Positions 7,228 through 16,826 are shown, numbered from the stretch's first letter. The stretch: 64,000 bases of DNA from Flavimaribacter sp024343425 (GCA_965227645.1 OZ245773.1:2914001-2978000), one strand, 5' to 3'. Notes: generated from the letters alone by a model not told the origin. Numbers and translations are program-made.

Positions 7228-9534
7228 TTATCCGCCGGCCTGCTGGATCGCCGTCCAGACCCGCAAGGGGGTCGTCGGCATCTCGATATGCCTGATATTG
7301 TAGGCGCGGTCCAGCGCGTCGACAACGGCGTTGAGAACAGCCGGACAGGAGCCGATGGTGGCGGCCTCGCCGGCGCCCTTGATGCCCATCGCATTGGTGG
7401 TCGACGGGACGTTGCGGGTGGAAAAGTCGAAGGACGGCATATTGTCCGCCCGCGGCATGGCGTAGTCCATGAAGGACGCCGTCAGGAGCTGTCCGTCCTC
7501 GGAATAGATCGCATGCTCGAAAAGGCACTGGCCGATGCCCTGCACCGCGCCGCCATGGATCTGGCCGAGCAGCAGGACGGGATTCACAATCACGCCGAAA
7601 TCATCGACGATCGTGTAATTCACGATCTCGGTGACGCCCGTTTCCGGATCGATTTCCAGTTCGCAAACATGCGTGCCGTTCGGATAGGTTGCCTCATCCT
7701 GCTTGACGTCGCCCATCGCCTTCAGATCTTCAGGATCCTTGGCCTTGTCCGCAATGTCTTCATAAGACATGCGCCGGTCGGTGCCGACGATGCGTGCCTC
7801 GCCGTCGACAAGCTCGATGTCGTCGGGCGCGGCTTCCAGCTCCTCGGCCGCGATCTTGCGCATCTTTTCCGACAGGACTTCGCTTGCGCGGTTCACCGAA
7901 ACGCCGCCCAGCGGTATCGAGCGTGATCCGCCCGTGCCGCCGCCGGCGGCAAGATCCTTCGTGTCGCCCTGCTTGACCTTGATCTTGTCGAAATCGATGC
8001 CGATCTTTTCGGCGATGAACTGACTGTAGGCGGTGATGTGCCCCTGCCCGTTCGCCTGCGTGCCGATATGCAGGGTGATCGTACCGTCCTTGCCGAGTTC
8101 CATGAAAGCCGGTTCCGAGCCTGCGAAGGCGCAAGCCTCCACATAGGTGGAAAAGCCGAACCCGCGGATACGGCCGCGGCTCTTTGCTTCCTCGGCGCGC
8201 GCCTCGAAGCCCGCCCGGTCGGCGCGCTCCATCGCGGCGTCCATATGGCCTGCGAATTCGCCAACGTCATAGAGACGGCCGGCGGCGGTGCGATAGGGAA
8301 ATTGTTCCGGCTTGATGAAGTTGCGCCGTCTGATTTCCGTCGGATCCATACCGATTTCGCGCGCGCAGGCGTCTACGAGACGCTCGAGCAGGAGCGCGGC
8401 CTCCGGCCGTCCTGCTCCGCGGTAGGCGTCCACCGATACGGTGTTCGTGTAGACCGCCTCGATTGTCATGTCGTGGGTCTGGATATCATAGACGCCGGTC
8501 GCCATGATCGCGCCCAGCGTCGGCACGAATGGGCCGAACCCGCTGAGATAGGCGCCGAGATTGGCTTTGACTTCTATCTTCAGCGCCTTGAAGCGGCCTT
8601 CCGGATCGAGCGCCATCGACGCCTTGACCAGATTGTCGCGGCCATGAAAATCGACCGCGAAATGTTCCGAGCGATCCGACACCCATTTCACCGGCTTGCC
8701 GAGCCTCTTGGAGGCTTCCAGAACCAGCGGATATTCCCGGAACACATGTACGCGCGTGCCGAACCCGCCGCCGACGTCGCCGGTGACGACCCGCAAGTGA
8801 TCCTTTTCCATGGGGAAGGTGAAGGAGGACAGCGAGTTCTGTATGTGGTGCACGCCCTGTGTGCCGGTCCACAGCGTGGCGTTTTCCTTCGCCTCGTCCC
8901 ACTCGGCGACGGCCGCGCGCGGCTCCATGTAGTTGGCCACCAGGCGCGTGTTTTCGAATTCGATTTCCGTGATGTGATCGGCCTCCGCGAAGGCCTTCTC
9001 CGTCGCTGCGGCGTCGCCCTGGTGATAGAGATAGACGCGGTTTGATCCAAGCTCCGGCCAAACCAGCGCAGCGCCGTCCTTCAGCGCTTCGCCGGTCGTT
9101 GCGACCGCGTCCTCGTCCCGCCAGTCGATCTCGATCAGTTCGGCAGCGTCCTGCGCCTGTCGCAGGCTGTCTGCGACCACGAACGCCACGGCGTCGCCGA
9201 CGAAACGCACCCGGTCCGCGCAAAGCACCGGACATTCCCGTACCTCATGCGCCGTGCCGTCGGCCTGCTTGACGCCGGCGTGACATTTGAGCGGGCCGAG
9301 ATGGCCGAGATCGGCTGCGGTCAGGATCAGATGCACGCCCTCGGACGCCGCTGCCTCCTCCACCGATTCGATCTTGAACGTCGCGCTTGCATAGGGAGAG
9401 CGCACCACATAACCGAACAACTGGCCGTCAGGATTGACGTCGTCGCTGTAGTTTCCGACCCCCCGCACCAGGGAATCGTCTTCCTTCCGAAGCGCAGAAG
9501 CGCCTACGCCGAATTTCGGTGTGACAGCATTCAT
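7228..9534 (-). CDS. Orphan molybdopterin-binding large subunit, xanthine dehydrogenase / form II CoxL family
   Basis: A 768-residue subunit of the molybdenum hydroxylase family, which hydroxylates aldehydes, purines or aromatic acids using a Mo-cytosine dinucleotide cofactor. The ATG at 9534 gives the family start MNAVTPKFGVGASALRKED; the open frame upstream adds an unrelated arginine-rich stretch. It has AYRGAGRPE at about residue 369, the form II signature, rather than the AYxCSFR of true CO dehydrogenase, and the catalytic glutamate in GIKGAGEAA near residue 721. No FAD (medium) or 2Fe-2S (small) subunit gene is next to it, although the family normally needs both. An aldehyde- or carboxylate-oxidising role is likelier than CO oxidation. 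Confidence 0.88.
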   Translation of the reverse strand: MNAVTPKFGVGASALRKEDDSLVRGVGNYSDDVNPDGQLFGYVVRSPYASATFKIESVEEAAASEGVHLILTAADLGHLGPLKCHAGVKQADGTAHEVRECPVLCADRVRFVGDAVAFVVADSLRQAQDAAELIEIDWRDEDAVATTGEALKDGAALVWPELGSNRVYLYHQGDAAATEKAFAEADHITEIEFENTRLVANYMEPRAAVAEWDEAKENATLWTGTQGVHHIQNSLSSFTFPMEKDHLRVVTGDVGGGFGTRVHVFREYPLVLEASKRLGKPVKWVSDRSEHFAVDFHGRDNLVKASMALDPEGRFKALKIEVKANLGAYLSGFGPFVPTLGAIMATGVYDIQTHDMTIEAVYTNTVSVDAYRGAGRPEAALLLERLVDACAREIGMDPTEIRRRNFIKPEQFPYRTAAGRLYDVGEFAGHMDAAMERADRAGFEARAEEAKSRGRIRGFGFSTYVEACAFAGSEPAFMELGKDGTITLHIGTQANGQGHITAYSQFIAEKIGIDFDKIKVKQGDTKDLAAGGGTGGSRSIPLGGVSVNRASEVLSEKMRKIAAEELEAAPDDIELVDGEARIVGTDRRMSYEDIADKAKDPEDLKAMGDVKQDEATYPNGTHVCELEIDPETGVTEIVNYTIVDDFGVIVNPVLLLGQIHGGAVQGIGQCLFEHAIYSEDGQLLTASFMDYAMPRADNMPSFDFSTRNVPSTTNAMGIKGAGEAATIGSCPAVLNAVVDALDRAYNIRHIEMPTTPLRVWTAIQQAGG

Positions 9535-9714
9535 GGAAAAACCTGTATCTGATTGTGGCGCGCCGACTGGTCGCTGATTGTCTGGAATGAGTATAGGACG
9601 CAATCGCCGCCTTGTCATCTTTGCAGATAATCAATAACCAGACTGCGAAACAGTCGAGGCGCCGGACGTCTGTCCTGAGCGCCTCAAGGTGACAGACGCA
9701 AGGACGGAACGGCC

Positions 9715-12363
9715 ATGACCATCGCAACTTCTCAACAGGAAATCCGCCTTGAAGATTATCGTCCGACCGACTTCGTCCTGTCGACCGTCGACCTGGCTTT
9801 CGATCTCGATCCGAAAAGGACGATCGTCACCAGCACGATCGCTCTGTCGCGCCGTCCGGGCGTCGACAGCGATGCGCCGCTGGTGCTGGACGGCGACGAA
9901 CTCGAATTCGTCTCGCTGAAAATCAACGGCGCAGACGCCGAACCACATGCGGTTTCGCCGGACCGGCTGGAAATCCGCGGCTTGCCGGCCGCCGGCGATT
10001 TCACCGTTGAAATCGTCACGGCCATCGCGCCGGCCTCAAACACAAAGCTGATGGGCCTCTACAGCACCAATGGCGTCTTCTGCACCCAGTGCGAGGCGGA
10101 AGGCTTTCGCCGCATCACCTATTTCCTGGATCGGCCGGACGCGCTCGCCATCTACACGACGACCATTCGCGCCGACGCCAAGGCAGCGCCCCTGCTTCTG
10201 TCCAACGGCAATCCGGTCGACAGCGGGCCGCTCGACGACGGCCGTCACTTCGTCACCTGGAACGACCCGCATCCGAAACCGAGCTATCTCTTCGCCCTTG
10301 TCGCCGGCGATCTCGGCGTTGTGGAAGACGACTTCACCACTGCGTCGGGCCGCAAGGTCAAGCTCGCCATCTATGTCGAACACGGCAAGGAAGAGCGCGC
10401 CGCCTACGCCATGGACGCTCTGAAGCGGTCCATGCGGTGGGACGAGGAGCGCTTCGGCCGCGAATACGATCTCGACATCTTCATGATCGTCGCCGTGTCG
10501 GACTTCAACATGGGCGCAATGGAGAACAAGGGGCTCAACGTCTTCAACGACAAATACGTCCTTGCCGACCCCGATACGGCGACCGACGCCGACTACGCCA
10601 ATATCGAGGCGATCATCGCCCACGAATATTTCCACAACTGGACCGGCAACCGCATTACCTGCCGCGACTGGTTCCAGCTCTGCCTGAAGGAAGGGCTGAC
10701 GGTCTACCGCGACCACGAATTCTCCGCCGACATGCGCTCGCGCGCCGTCAAGCGCATCGCCGAAGTCCGGCTGCTGAAGGCGCACCAGTTTCCCGAGGAC
10801 AACGGCCCCCTCGCCCATCCCGTGCGACCGCGAAAATATAGCGAGATCAACAATTTCTACACGGCGACCGTCTACGAGAAGGGATCGGAAGTCGTTCGCA
10901 TGATCGAAACCCTGCTCGGTCGGGACGACTTCAAGAAGGGGATGGATCTCTATTTCGAGCGCCATGACGGCGACGCCGCGACCATCGAGGATTTCGTCGC
11001 CTGCTTCGCAGAGGTCTCGGGAAAGGATCTCGACCAGTTTTTCCTCTGGTACGAGCAGGCCGGAACGCCGGAAATAACAATCGCCTCGCAATACGAGCCG
11101 GCGACCCAGACACTTCGGCTGGAACTGGAACAATCGATACCACCGACGCCGGGCCAGTCATCGAAGCAGCCGATGCACATTCCACTGCGCGTCGGTCTGT
11201 TCGAGAGCAACGGCGAGCCGGCCAGCCCCGAGGCGATCGAGGGTATCGAGGCCGACGGCGACGTGCTGAACTTGCGCGAGCGCAGTCACACGGTGCGCAT
11301 CACGGGCGTCAAGAGCCGGCCGGCGATTTCCGTCAACCGCAGCTTTTCAGCGCCCGTCAATGTCAGGCAGCAGCAATCCGACCGTGAGCTCGCCCAACTC
11401 GCCCGCATTGAAACCGATCTGTTTTCACGCTGGCAGGCGCTCAATGAACTGGCGATGCGGCATCTCGTCAGCGCGACGCAAAAGGTGGAATCCGGCGAGG
11501 CCGCGCCGGCGAACCGCGAGCTGACGGACTGCCTCTTCGCCGTGCTCGCCGATCGTTCGCTCGAGCCGGCCTTCCGGGCGCACGCGATCACGCTGCCCGG
11601 CGAAACAGACATCGCCCGCGAAATCGGCAATGACATCAACCCGGACGCCATCCACGAAGCGCGCGAGGCGCTCGTCGCGCAGATCGCGCTCGAGGGTCGG
11701 GACCTCTTCGAAGAGATCGCCGCCGAAACCCGGCCCGCCGGCGACTATTCGCCCGATGCGGCAAGCGCCGGCGACCGCGCGCTCTATCTCGCCTGCATGT
11801 CACATCTGGCTGTTGCGTCCGGCGATCCGTCAGGCCCCCTTTCCCTCTATCGATCCGCCGACAACATGACGCTGCTCAGCGGAGCGCTGGCGATGCTGGC
11901 GCATCGCTTTCCGCAGTCGCCGGAGGCGGAAGAAGCGCTCGCCGATTTCGAGGCGCGCTACCGCGACAATCCTCTCGTCATCGACAAGTGGCTGACCGTT
12001 CAGGCGACAATTCCCGGAGCCGATACCCTGTCGCGTGTGAAGACGCTGATGGATACGCCGCATTTCCAGCTGTCCAATCCGAACCGCGTGCGGTCGCTGA
12101 TCGGCGCCTATGCGAGCGGTAACCCGACCGGCTTCAATCGCGCCGACGGCGCGGGATACGATTTCCTCGCCGGGATCGTCATCGATCTCGATCCGCTCAA
12201 TCCCCAGGTGGCGGCGCGGCTGTTGACGGCGATGCGTTCGTGGCGGTCGCTGGAACCGTCACGACGTGAAAAGGCGCTTGACGCGCTGCGCAAAATCGCC
12301 GGCGTCGAGAAACTTTCCACCGACGTGCGCGACATCGTCGACCGGATGATCGGCGACGACTAG
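9715..12363 (+). CDS. pepN: Aminopeptidase N (M1 family zinc metallopeptidase)
   Basis: Cytosolic exopeptidase of 882 residues that removes N-terminal amino acids in peptide turnover. It shows the M1 hallmarks: exopeptidase motif GAMEN at 267-271, zinc motif HEYFH at 303-307 and the third zinc ligand Glu326 in LKEGLT. The C-terminal helical domain is of the gammaproteobacterial PepN type (DUF3458-like), ending NPTGFNRADGAGYDFLA and a short tail. Length matches the family. It is divergent from the molybdenum enzyme gene with 180 bases between, and is followed by a hairpin and then the PleC-like kinase. Confidence 0.96.
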   Translation: MTIATSQQEIRLEDYRPTDFVLSTVDLAFDLDPKRTIVTSTIALSRRPGVDSDAPLVLDGDELEFVSLKINGADAEPHAVSPDRLEIRGLPAAGDFTVEIVTAIAPASNTKLMGLYSTNGVFCTQCEAEGFRRITYFLDRPDALAIYTTTIRADAKAAPLLLSNGNPVDSGPLDDGRHFVTWNDPHPKPSYLFALVAGDLGVVEDDFTTASGRKVKLAIYVEHGKEERAAYAMDALKRSMRWDEERFGREYDLDIFMIVAVSDFNMGAMENKGLNVFNDKYVLADPDTATDADYANIEAIIAHEYFHNWTGNRITCRDWFQLCLKEGLTVYRDHEFSADMRSRAVKRIAEVRLLKAHQFPEDNGPLAHPVRPRKYSEINNFYTATVYEKGSEVVRMIETLLGRDDFKKGMDLYFERHDGDAATIEDFVACFAEVSGKDLDQFFLWYEQAGTPEITIASQYEPATQTLRLELEQSIPPTPGQSSKQPMHIPLRVGLFESNGEPASPEAIEGIEADGDVLNLRERSHTVRITGVKSRPAISVNRSFSAPVNVRQQQSDRELAQLARIETDLFSRWQALNELAMRHLVSATQKVESGEAAPANRELTDCLFAVLADRSLEPAFRAHAITLPGETDIAREIGNDINPDAIHEAREALVAQIALEGRDLFEEIAAETRPAGDYSPDAASAGDRALYLACMSHLAVASGDPSGPLSLYRSADNMTLLSGALAMLAHRFPQSPEAEEALADFEARYRDNPLVIDKWLTVQATIPGADTLSRVKTLMDTPHFQLSNPNRVRSLIGAYASGNPTGFNRADGAGYDFLAGIVIDLDPLNPQVAARLLTAMRSWRSLEPSRREKALDALRKIAGVEKLSTDVRDIVDRMIGDD

Positions 12364-12378
12364 AGGCGTTTTCTCAAG

Positions 12379-12394
12379 CGGGCGGAACCGCCCG
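12379..12394 (+). terminator. Possible pepN terminator
   Basis: CGGGCGG and CCGCCCG pair perfectly around a two-base loop 15 bases after the pepN stop codon; only a weak T-rich stretch (GATTGTGGATTTT) follows. Confidence 0.4.
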
Positions 12395-12426
12395 ATTGTG
12401 GATTTTCACGCAAACGGAACTGCCTA

Positions 12427-12561
12427 GAGTCCTGAGACTCCACGCTGAATCCGAATTTCGCGTGCAAAAATATATGGTTAAAAAAGATTTAACTTTGGGG
12501 CTGGACAAGGCGAATCACCTTTGATTCATTAGGGTAGATTCGGAAATGCGGTATCCGAATC
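12427..12561 (+). promoter_or_regulatory. Cell-cycle control region of the PleC-like kinase gene: seven GANTC sites and one CtrA box
   Basis: Seven GANTC (CcrM methylation) sites lie in 135 bases: 12427-12431, 12436-12440, 12447-12451, 12512-12516, 12523-12527, 12537-12541 and 12557-12561. In their middle, 12478-12493 reads TTAA, seven bases, TTAAC, a perfect match to the CtrA consensus TTAA-N7-TTAAC. The tract is AT-rich compared with its surroundings and ends 24 bases before the kinase start codon. Both motifs are established alphaproteobacterial cell-cycle signals; that they act here is inferred. Confidence 0.75.
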
Positions 12562-12585
12562 ACTTGAAGCCAAAAGGTGGACTTG

Positions 12586-14898
12586 ATGGCGGAAGCGCGA
12601 AGCGGTAGCGCTGCTGACGGGGAGAATCTGTTCCAGTTTGCGGGAGCGCAAGGCTGGAACCCGGATCTCGCCGGGCCGGCCAAACTTTTCGCCAAACCGG
12701 CTTACGGTCGCCTGATCAAGGCCGAACCCTATCTCAGAAAATCCATTCCCGTTCTCATCGTGGCCTTTTTGCTGGTCGTCGCGGCGGCGCGCTTTCTCGA
12801 TCTGCTGCAGGATCGCAGCGAGATCGAGGACACGGCGCGGCAGGCGACGGCGCTGACCGCCCTCGCCGGATCGGCGGCGCTTGCGACATCGCCCGACCAG
12901 GATTCTCTCAAATATCGCTGGCGCGCCGAAAGCCATCTCGCCGACAGCCTGCCGCCTGACCTTTTGCATGATGGCCGTTTTCTGGTGATCGCCAGCCAGC
13001 GCGGCGATGTTTACGCGGCGACCGCCGCTGGCGGCGAATTCGTTGGCCGGCGCATCGACATGCTGCTGCGGGACGCGCCGCAGCTGCGGATATTCGGAAC
13101 CCGCGCCGGCGTTCATACGCTGTCCGTCGACGGCGATGACTATTATGCGGCCGTTTCCACCAACGAGCTTGGACTGATCGCCGCGTTTACGCCGGTGTCC
13201 ATGGTGCTCAAGCCCTGGAAGCAGCAGGTGTCGCTGAACGTCACGCTGTTTGCGGCGACCTCCAGCATCCTTCTCGTCATCCTTTACGCCTATTTCACGC
13301 AGGCGTCCCGCGCCCGCGACGCCGACGAGATCTATCTTGAGGCGCATCACCGGGTCGATACGGCGCTGTCGCGCGGACGGTGCGGCCTGTGGGACTGGGA
13401 TCTCGACATGGGCCGGATCTACTGGTCGGCCTCGATGTATGAAATTCTCGGCCTGCCGCCGCGCGACTGCGTGCTGGACTTCGAAGACGTCCAGGCGATG
13501 ATGCATCCCGACGATGAAAGCCTCTACGATATCGTCGCGGCGATCGAGACCGGCGAAAGCAACCAGATCGACCAGATGTTCCGCATGCGCCACGCCGACG
13601 GCCATTACCTGCTGATGCGCGCCCGGGCGCAGGTGACGCAGAGCGCCTCCTCGCTGCACGTGATCGGCATCGCCATGGACGTCACCGAACAGCATCGGCT
13701 GGTGCAGCGCACGGCCGAGGCGGACCAGCGGCTGTTCGACGCCGTCGAAAGCACGTCGGAAGCCTTCGTTCTGTGGGACCGCGACAATCGCCTCGTCATG
13801 TGCAACACCAAGTATCAGCGCATCTTCGGCCTGCCGGACGAGGTCGTCGTTCCCGGAACGGATCAGGCTGTGGTGCTCGCATCGGCCCGGCGTCCGATGG
13901 TGGAACAGCGCGTCGCCGCCTCCGAGCACGGCGAAAGCGCCAGAAGCATGGTCGTGCAGCTTGCCGACGGCCGCTGGCTTCAGATCAACCAGCGCAACAC
14001 CCGCGACGGCGGCTCGGTCTCCGTCGGCACGGACATCACCCAGCTGAAGCGGCACCAGGACCGCCTGAAGGAATCCGAACGCCGGCTGATGGCGACGATC
14101 GGCGATCTGTCGTCCTCGCAGGCGCGGCTGAAAGAAAAGGCCGGGGAGCTCTCCGAGCTCAACGCCAAGTTCCTGGCGGAAAAGGACCGCGCCGAAGCCG
14201 CCAACAAGGCGAAGTCGGAGTTCCTGGCCAACATGTCGCATGAGCTGCGCACCCCGCTCAACGCCATCATCGGATTCTCGGAAATCCTGCAGAACCGGAT
14301 GTTCGGTCCGCTCGGCTCGGAAAAATACGGCGAATACGCCGACGACATCCACAGCAGCGGCAAGCATCTGCTCGGCGTCATCAACGACATTCTCGACATG
14401 TCCAAGATCGAGGCAGGACGGCTTCGCCTGGACCAGGAAACGATCGACATCGCGCCGCTGATCGACGAGACGCTGCGGCTGATCGCGATTCAGGCGGAAA
14501 ACAAGTCGATCACCATCAAGTCGAACATCGCGGAAGGCCTTGCGCTGTTCGCGGACCGGCGCGCCATCAAGCAGATCCTGCTCAATCTCCTGTCCAACGC
14601 GCTCAAATTCTCCGAGGAAGGCGGGCGCATCACCGTGCGCGCGCGCCGTCACAAGGACGCCGTCACGTTGACCATCGAGGACAAGGGCATCGGCATTCCG
14701 GCCGCAGCCCTGCGCAAGATCGGCCAGCCCTTCGAACAGGTGCAGAACCAGTTTTCCAAGAGCAAGGGCGGATCGGGCCTTGGCCTCGCCATCTCGCGGG
14801 CGCTCACCGAACTGCATGACGGCGCCATGAAGATCCGCTCCAAACCCGGCGTCGGCACGATTGTCTCGCTACGCCTGCCGACCGGAAAAGACGCCTGA
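12586..14898 (+). CDS. pleC: Membrane-bound PAS-domain sensor histidine kinase, PleC-like
   Basis: Kinase of 770 residues. A membrane helix near residues 50-68 and another near 222-242 bracket a periplasmic segment. Two PAS domains follow (about 260-375, starting GRCGLWDWDLDM, and 380-495), then a coiled coil, a HisKA domain with phospho-acceptor His552 in NMSHELRTPLNAIIGFSEIL and an ATPase domain with DKGIGIP and GGSGLGLAIS. The HisKA segment NRMFGPLGSEKYGEYADDI is typical of the PleC/PdhS/DivJ group that controls DivK. The ATG at 12586 follows AGGTGG by six bases; a GTG at 12577 is the alternative. From memory, pleC adjoins glnE in Sinorhizobium, which fits this neighbourhood. The promoter has cell-cycle signals. 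The PleC assignment is an inference. Confidence 0.75.
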   Translation: MAEARSGSAADGENLFQFAGAQGWNPDLAGPAKLFAKPAYGRLIKAEPYLRKSIPVLIVAFLLVVAAARFLDLLQDRSEIEDTARQATALTALAGSAALATSPDQDSLKYRWRAESHLADSLPPDLLHDGRFLVIASQRGDVYAATAAGGEFVGRRIDMLLRDAPQLRIFGTRAGVHTLSVDGDDYYAAVSTNELGLIAAFTPVSMVLKPWKQQVSLNVTLFAATSSILLVILYAYFTQASRARDADEIYLEAHHRVDTALSRGRCGLWDWDLDMGRIYWSASMYEILGLPPRDCVLDFEDVQAMMHPDDESLYDIVAAIETGESNQIDQMFRMRHADGHYLLMRARAQVTQSASSLHVIGIAMDVTEQHRLVQRTAEADQRLFDAVESTSEAFVLWDRDNRLVMCNTKYQRIFGLPDEVVVPGTDQAVVLASARRPMVEQRVAASEHGESARSMVVQLADGRWLQINQRNTRDGGSVSVGTDITQLKRHQDRLKESERRLMATIGDLSSSQARLKEKAGELSELNAKFLAEKDRAEAANKAKSEFLANMSHELRTPLNAIIGFSEILQNRMFGPLGSEKYGEYADDIHSSGKHLLGVINDILDMSKIEAGRLRLDQETIDIAPLIDETLRLIAIQAENKSITIKSNIAEGLALFADRRAIKQILLNLLSNALKFSEEGGRITVRARRHKDAVTLTIEDKGIGIPAAALRKIGQPFEQVQNQFSKSKGGSGLGLAISRALTELHDGAMKIRSKPGVGTIVSLRLPTGKDA

Positions 14899-14936
14899 TT
14901 TTCTTGCTTTACGACTTTGCCCTGCGGCTATACTCA

Positions 14937-14970
14937 GCCCCCTGATCCAGCGGATCGGGGGCGCCTTTTT
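14937..14970 (+). terminator. Rho-independent terminator of the PleC-like gene
   Basis: GCCCCCTGATCC and GGATCGGGGGC pair with one bulged T around the loop AGC, and GCCTTTTT follows. It lies 38 bases after the kinase stop codon on the plus strand, an almost classical intrinsic terminator. Confidence 0.8.
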
Positions 14971-14979
14971 CGCGATCCC

Positions 14980-16683
14980 TCACTCGGGCGGCGGCGGAAC
15001 GCTCAACCCAGCCTTTCGGAAGCCGTCCGCGATATGAAGCTGATCTTCGAAGGGAATGCTTCTGTCCGACAATTCCGCCCACAGGTTCGGTACGAATTGC
15101 GGCGACAGGCGCATGAACGCATCCGCAGCGTCGCGAGCCTTCTGCTCTTCGCCCGTCTGCGCGTAGATGACCGCGGCGACGCCGTGATAGACAGGCACTT
15201 CGCGCGCATTCGATTTCTCGATGGCGGATGTTGCGCACGCATAGTCCTCCTGCATGTAGCAGATGATCGCCAGCACGCCGAGATAGAAACCCGACCTGTC
15301 CGGGTTCAGCGCCAGCGCCTTTTCCAGAAGCGCTCGGCCTTTCGCCTTTTCGCCAGACAGTCCGAACACCTGACCGGTTTGTCCCAGAAGGTCGCTGTCA
15401 TTCGGATTGAGTGCAAGCGCCCGATCGGCGAAAGCGCGCGCCTCGGCGGGATTGCGCGCAAAGAGCGAAATGGTGGCGAGGGCCTGCAAGGCGCGGCCAT
15501 TGCCCGGATCGATGGAAACGCTCAAGTTGGCGGCTTCGGACGCGCGTTCGAGCGCATCGGGCATGCGGTTGTACCCGAACCGCACTTCATCGATGCTTGT
15601 GTGCGCGAGCAACGCCCACGCCGTTGCGTAGCGCGGGAAACGATCGACTGTGTGTTCCAGACACGTGCGAATTTCTTTATGCGTCCGCCTGTCGGGCGTA
15701 TTTCGATAGAGATAGTAGCGCAGGCTGCAAAGATAGGCTTCGAGATTGTCCGGCGGCCTTTCGAGCCGGTTGACGCCTTGCGCGTTCAACACCACGCCCT
15801 GCGGTTGGGCGACAGCCGCAGCGACAGCGTCCGCCGTGGCGGCGGGGATAGCAAACAGATTGCCGGCTGAAAGGCTTTCCTCGTAATTGTCGGACCAGAC
15901 GACTGCTTGTGTCTCGGCGTCTATCAAGCGGACGCCAACGCGAACCGAATGACCGGCCGTCCGCGCGCTGCCTTCCAGCACGTAATCGACGCCAAGCCCG
16001 CTCCGCAGCATCTCCACCGATTCACCGGACGCAGCCCTCGACGTCTGGCTGCCATAAACCAATATTTCCTTGAAGCGGGAAAGCGCGCCGATCAGTTCGT
16101 CGGTGATCGCCGCGGCGTAGACCCTGGACGTGTCGCCCTCTCCGAGATTGTCGAACGGCAGAACTAGAACTTTCGGTCCCGACACATCCCCCGAAGACGT
16201 CCGCCAAGGCGTCAGAGCGAACACCAGCGCGGCGGCGATCAGCAGCAGAGCCGCACAGACTGCGCCCCAGTAGAGATATGCGGAAGGGCTCCGACTTTGC
16301 CCGGCCGTTTTGTCGTCGACCGGATGTGAGGCCGGTTGCGCCTTGCAGGAAAAGGTCGGGACGTAGCCGCCTTTCGGGATGTCGATGACGACTGTGTCAT
16401 CCTGGCCAGAGGTCAGGTAATAGCGTTCGAGCGCGCGCCTCAGTCGCGCCGCTTCGATGCGCACCGCCGGGTCGTTTCGCGCATCGAAGGATTCGTCCCG
16501 CCCGAACACGTCCACTGCGACGCTGTAGGCCTTGATGCGATCGGCGCGACCCTGGATCGTCTCCTCGACTATGTAACGCAGGAAACTTCCCGCACGATCG
16601 GAAGCCGTAAAATCGCTGCTGGCCAATATTCGATCAACGGCGTCGCGTATTTCGACCGCTGATGGAACGACTGACTTCTGCAT
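14980..16683 (-). CDS. Membrane-anchored winged-helix regulator with TolB/FlgO-like and TPR regions
   Basis: A 567-residue protein with an N-terminal region (1-115; LRYIVEETIQGRADRIKAYS, then VFGRDESFDARNDPAVRIEA) of the kind that heads many rhizobial CadC-like or 'adenylate cyclase' TPR proteins and is thought to bind DNA. One membrane helix (about residues 138-160) separates it from a periplasmic FlgO/TolB-like domain (KVLVLPFDNLGEGDTSRVYA) and TPR repeats to the C-terminus. No cyclase catalytic domain is present despite frequent database naming. I start at the ATG 16683; a TTG at 16731 would add 16 residues. It is divergent from a small ORF and an exported DUF1254 protein, which it may regulate across the membrane. 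Target genes are inferred only. Confidence 0.75.
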   Translation of the reverse strand: MQKSVVPSAVEIRDAVDRILASSDFTASDRAGSFLRYIVEETIQGRADRIKAYSVAVDVFGRDESFDARNDPAVRIEAARLRRALERYYLTSGQDDTVVIDIPKGGYVPTFSCKAQPASHPVDDKTAGQSRSPSAYLYWGAVCAALLLIAAALVFALTPWRTSSGDVSGPKVLVLPFDNLGEGDTSRVYAAAITDELIGALSRFKEILVYGSQTSRAASGESVEMLRSGLGVDYVLEGSARTAGHSVRVGVRLIDAETQAVVWSDNYEESLSAGNLFAIPAATADAVAAAVAQPQGVVLNAQGVNRLERPPDNLEAYLCSLRYYLYRNTPDRRTHKEIRTCLEHTVDRFPRYATAWALLAHTSIDEVRFGYNRMPDALERASEAANLSVSIDPGNGRALQALATISLFARNPAEARAFADRALALNPNDSDLLGQTGQVFGLSGEKAKGRALLEKALALNPDRSGFYLGVLAIICYMQEDYACATSAIEKSNAREVPVYHGVAAVIYAQTGEEQKARDAADAFMRLSPQFVPNLWAELSDRSIPFEDQLHIADGFRKAGLSVPPPPE

Positions 16684-16694
16684 TTGACAAGTAT

Positions 16695-16826
16695 CCCGGT
16701 TGTCATGTCTTCCGGCGAGGCGGGAGTGCAAACCGATACAGTATAAAGATGAGAGTTGTGTAGCATCTACGTAAAATCTGTCGCGCTACCTTCCCAGTTT
16801 TCTTTGTTGCTCCTACCACAACCGGG
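16695..16826. promoter_or_regulatory. Divergent promoter region with a widely spaced inverted repeat
   Basis: CCCGGTTGT (16695-16703) and its exact complement ACAACCGGG (16818-16826) stand near the start codons of the two divergent genes, 114 bases apart. The region between them is AT-rich and carries TATAAAG-like sequence. The two half-sites could be operators for the membrane-anchored regulator encoded to the left, but this could also be coincidence. Confidence 0.35.

Noticed and set aside
7228..9534. Aerobic carbon monoxide dehydrogenase large subunit
   Set aside because: The active-site loop reads AYRGAGR instead of the AYxCSFR of CO-oxidising form I enzymes, and coxM/coxS are missing.
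12529..14817. A 762-codon open frame antisense to the PleC-like kinase gene
   Set aside because: It is the high-GC shadow of the kinase gene: low-complexity His/Arg/Asp-rich sequence, no domain resemblance, while the plus frame has clear PAS, HisKA and ATPase motifs.
14980..16683. Adenylate cyclase, as similar proteins are often named
   Set aside because: No class III cyclase catalytic domain is present; only the DNA-binding-like N-terminus, a helix, a TolB/FlgO-like domain and TPRs.
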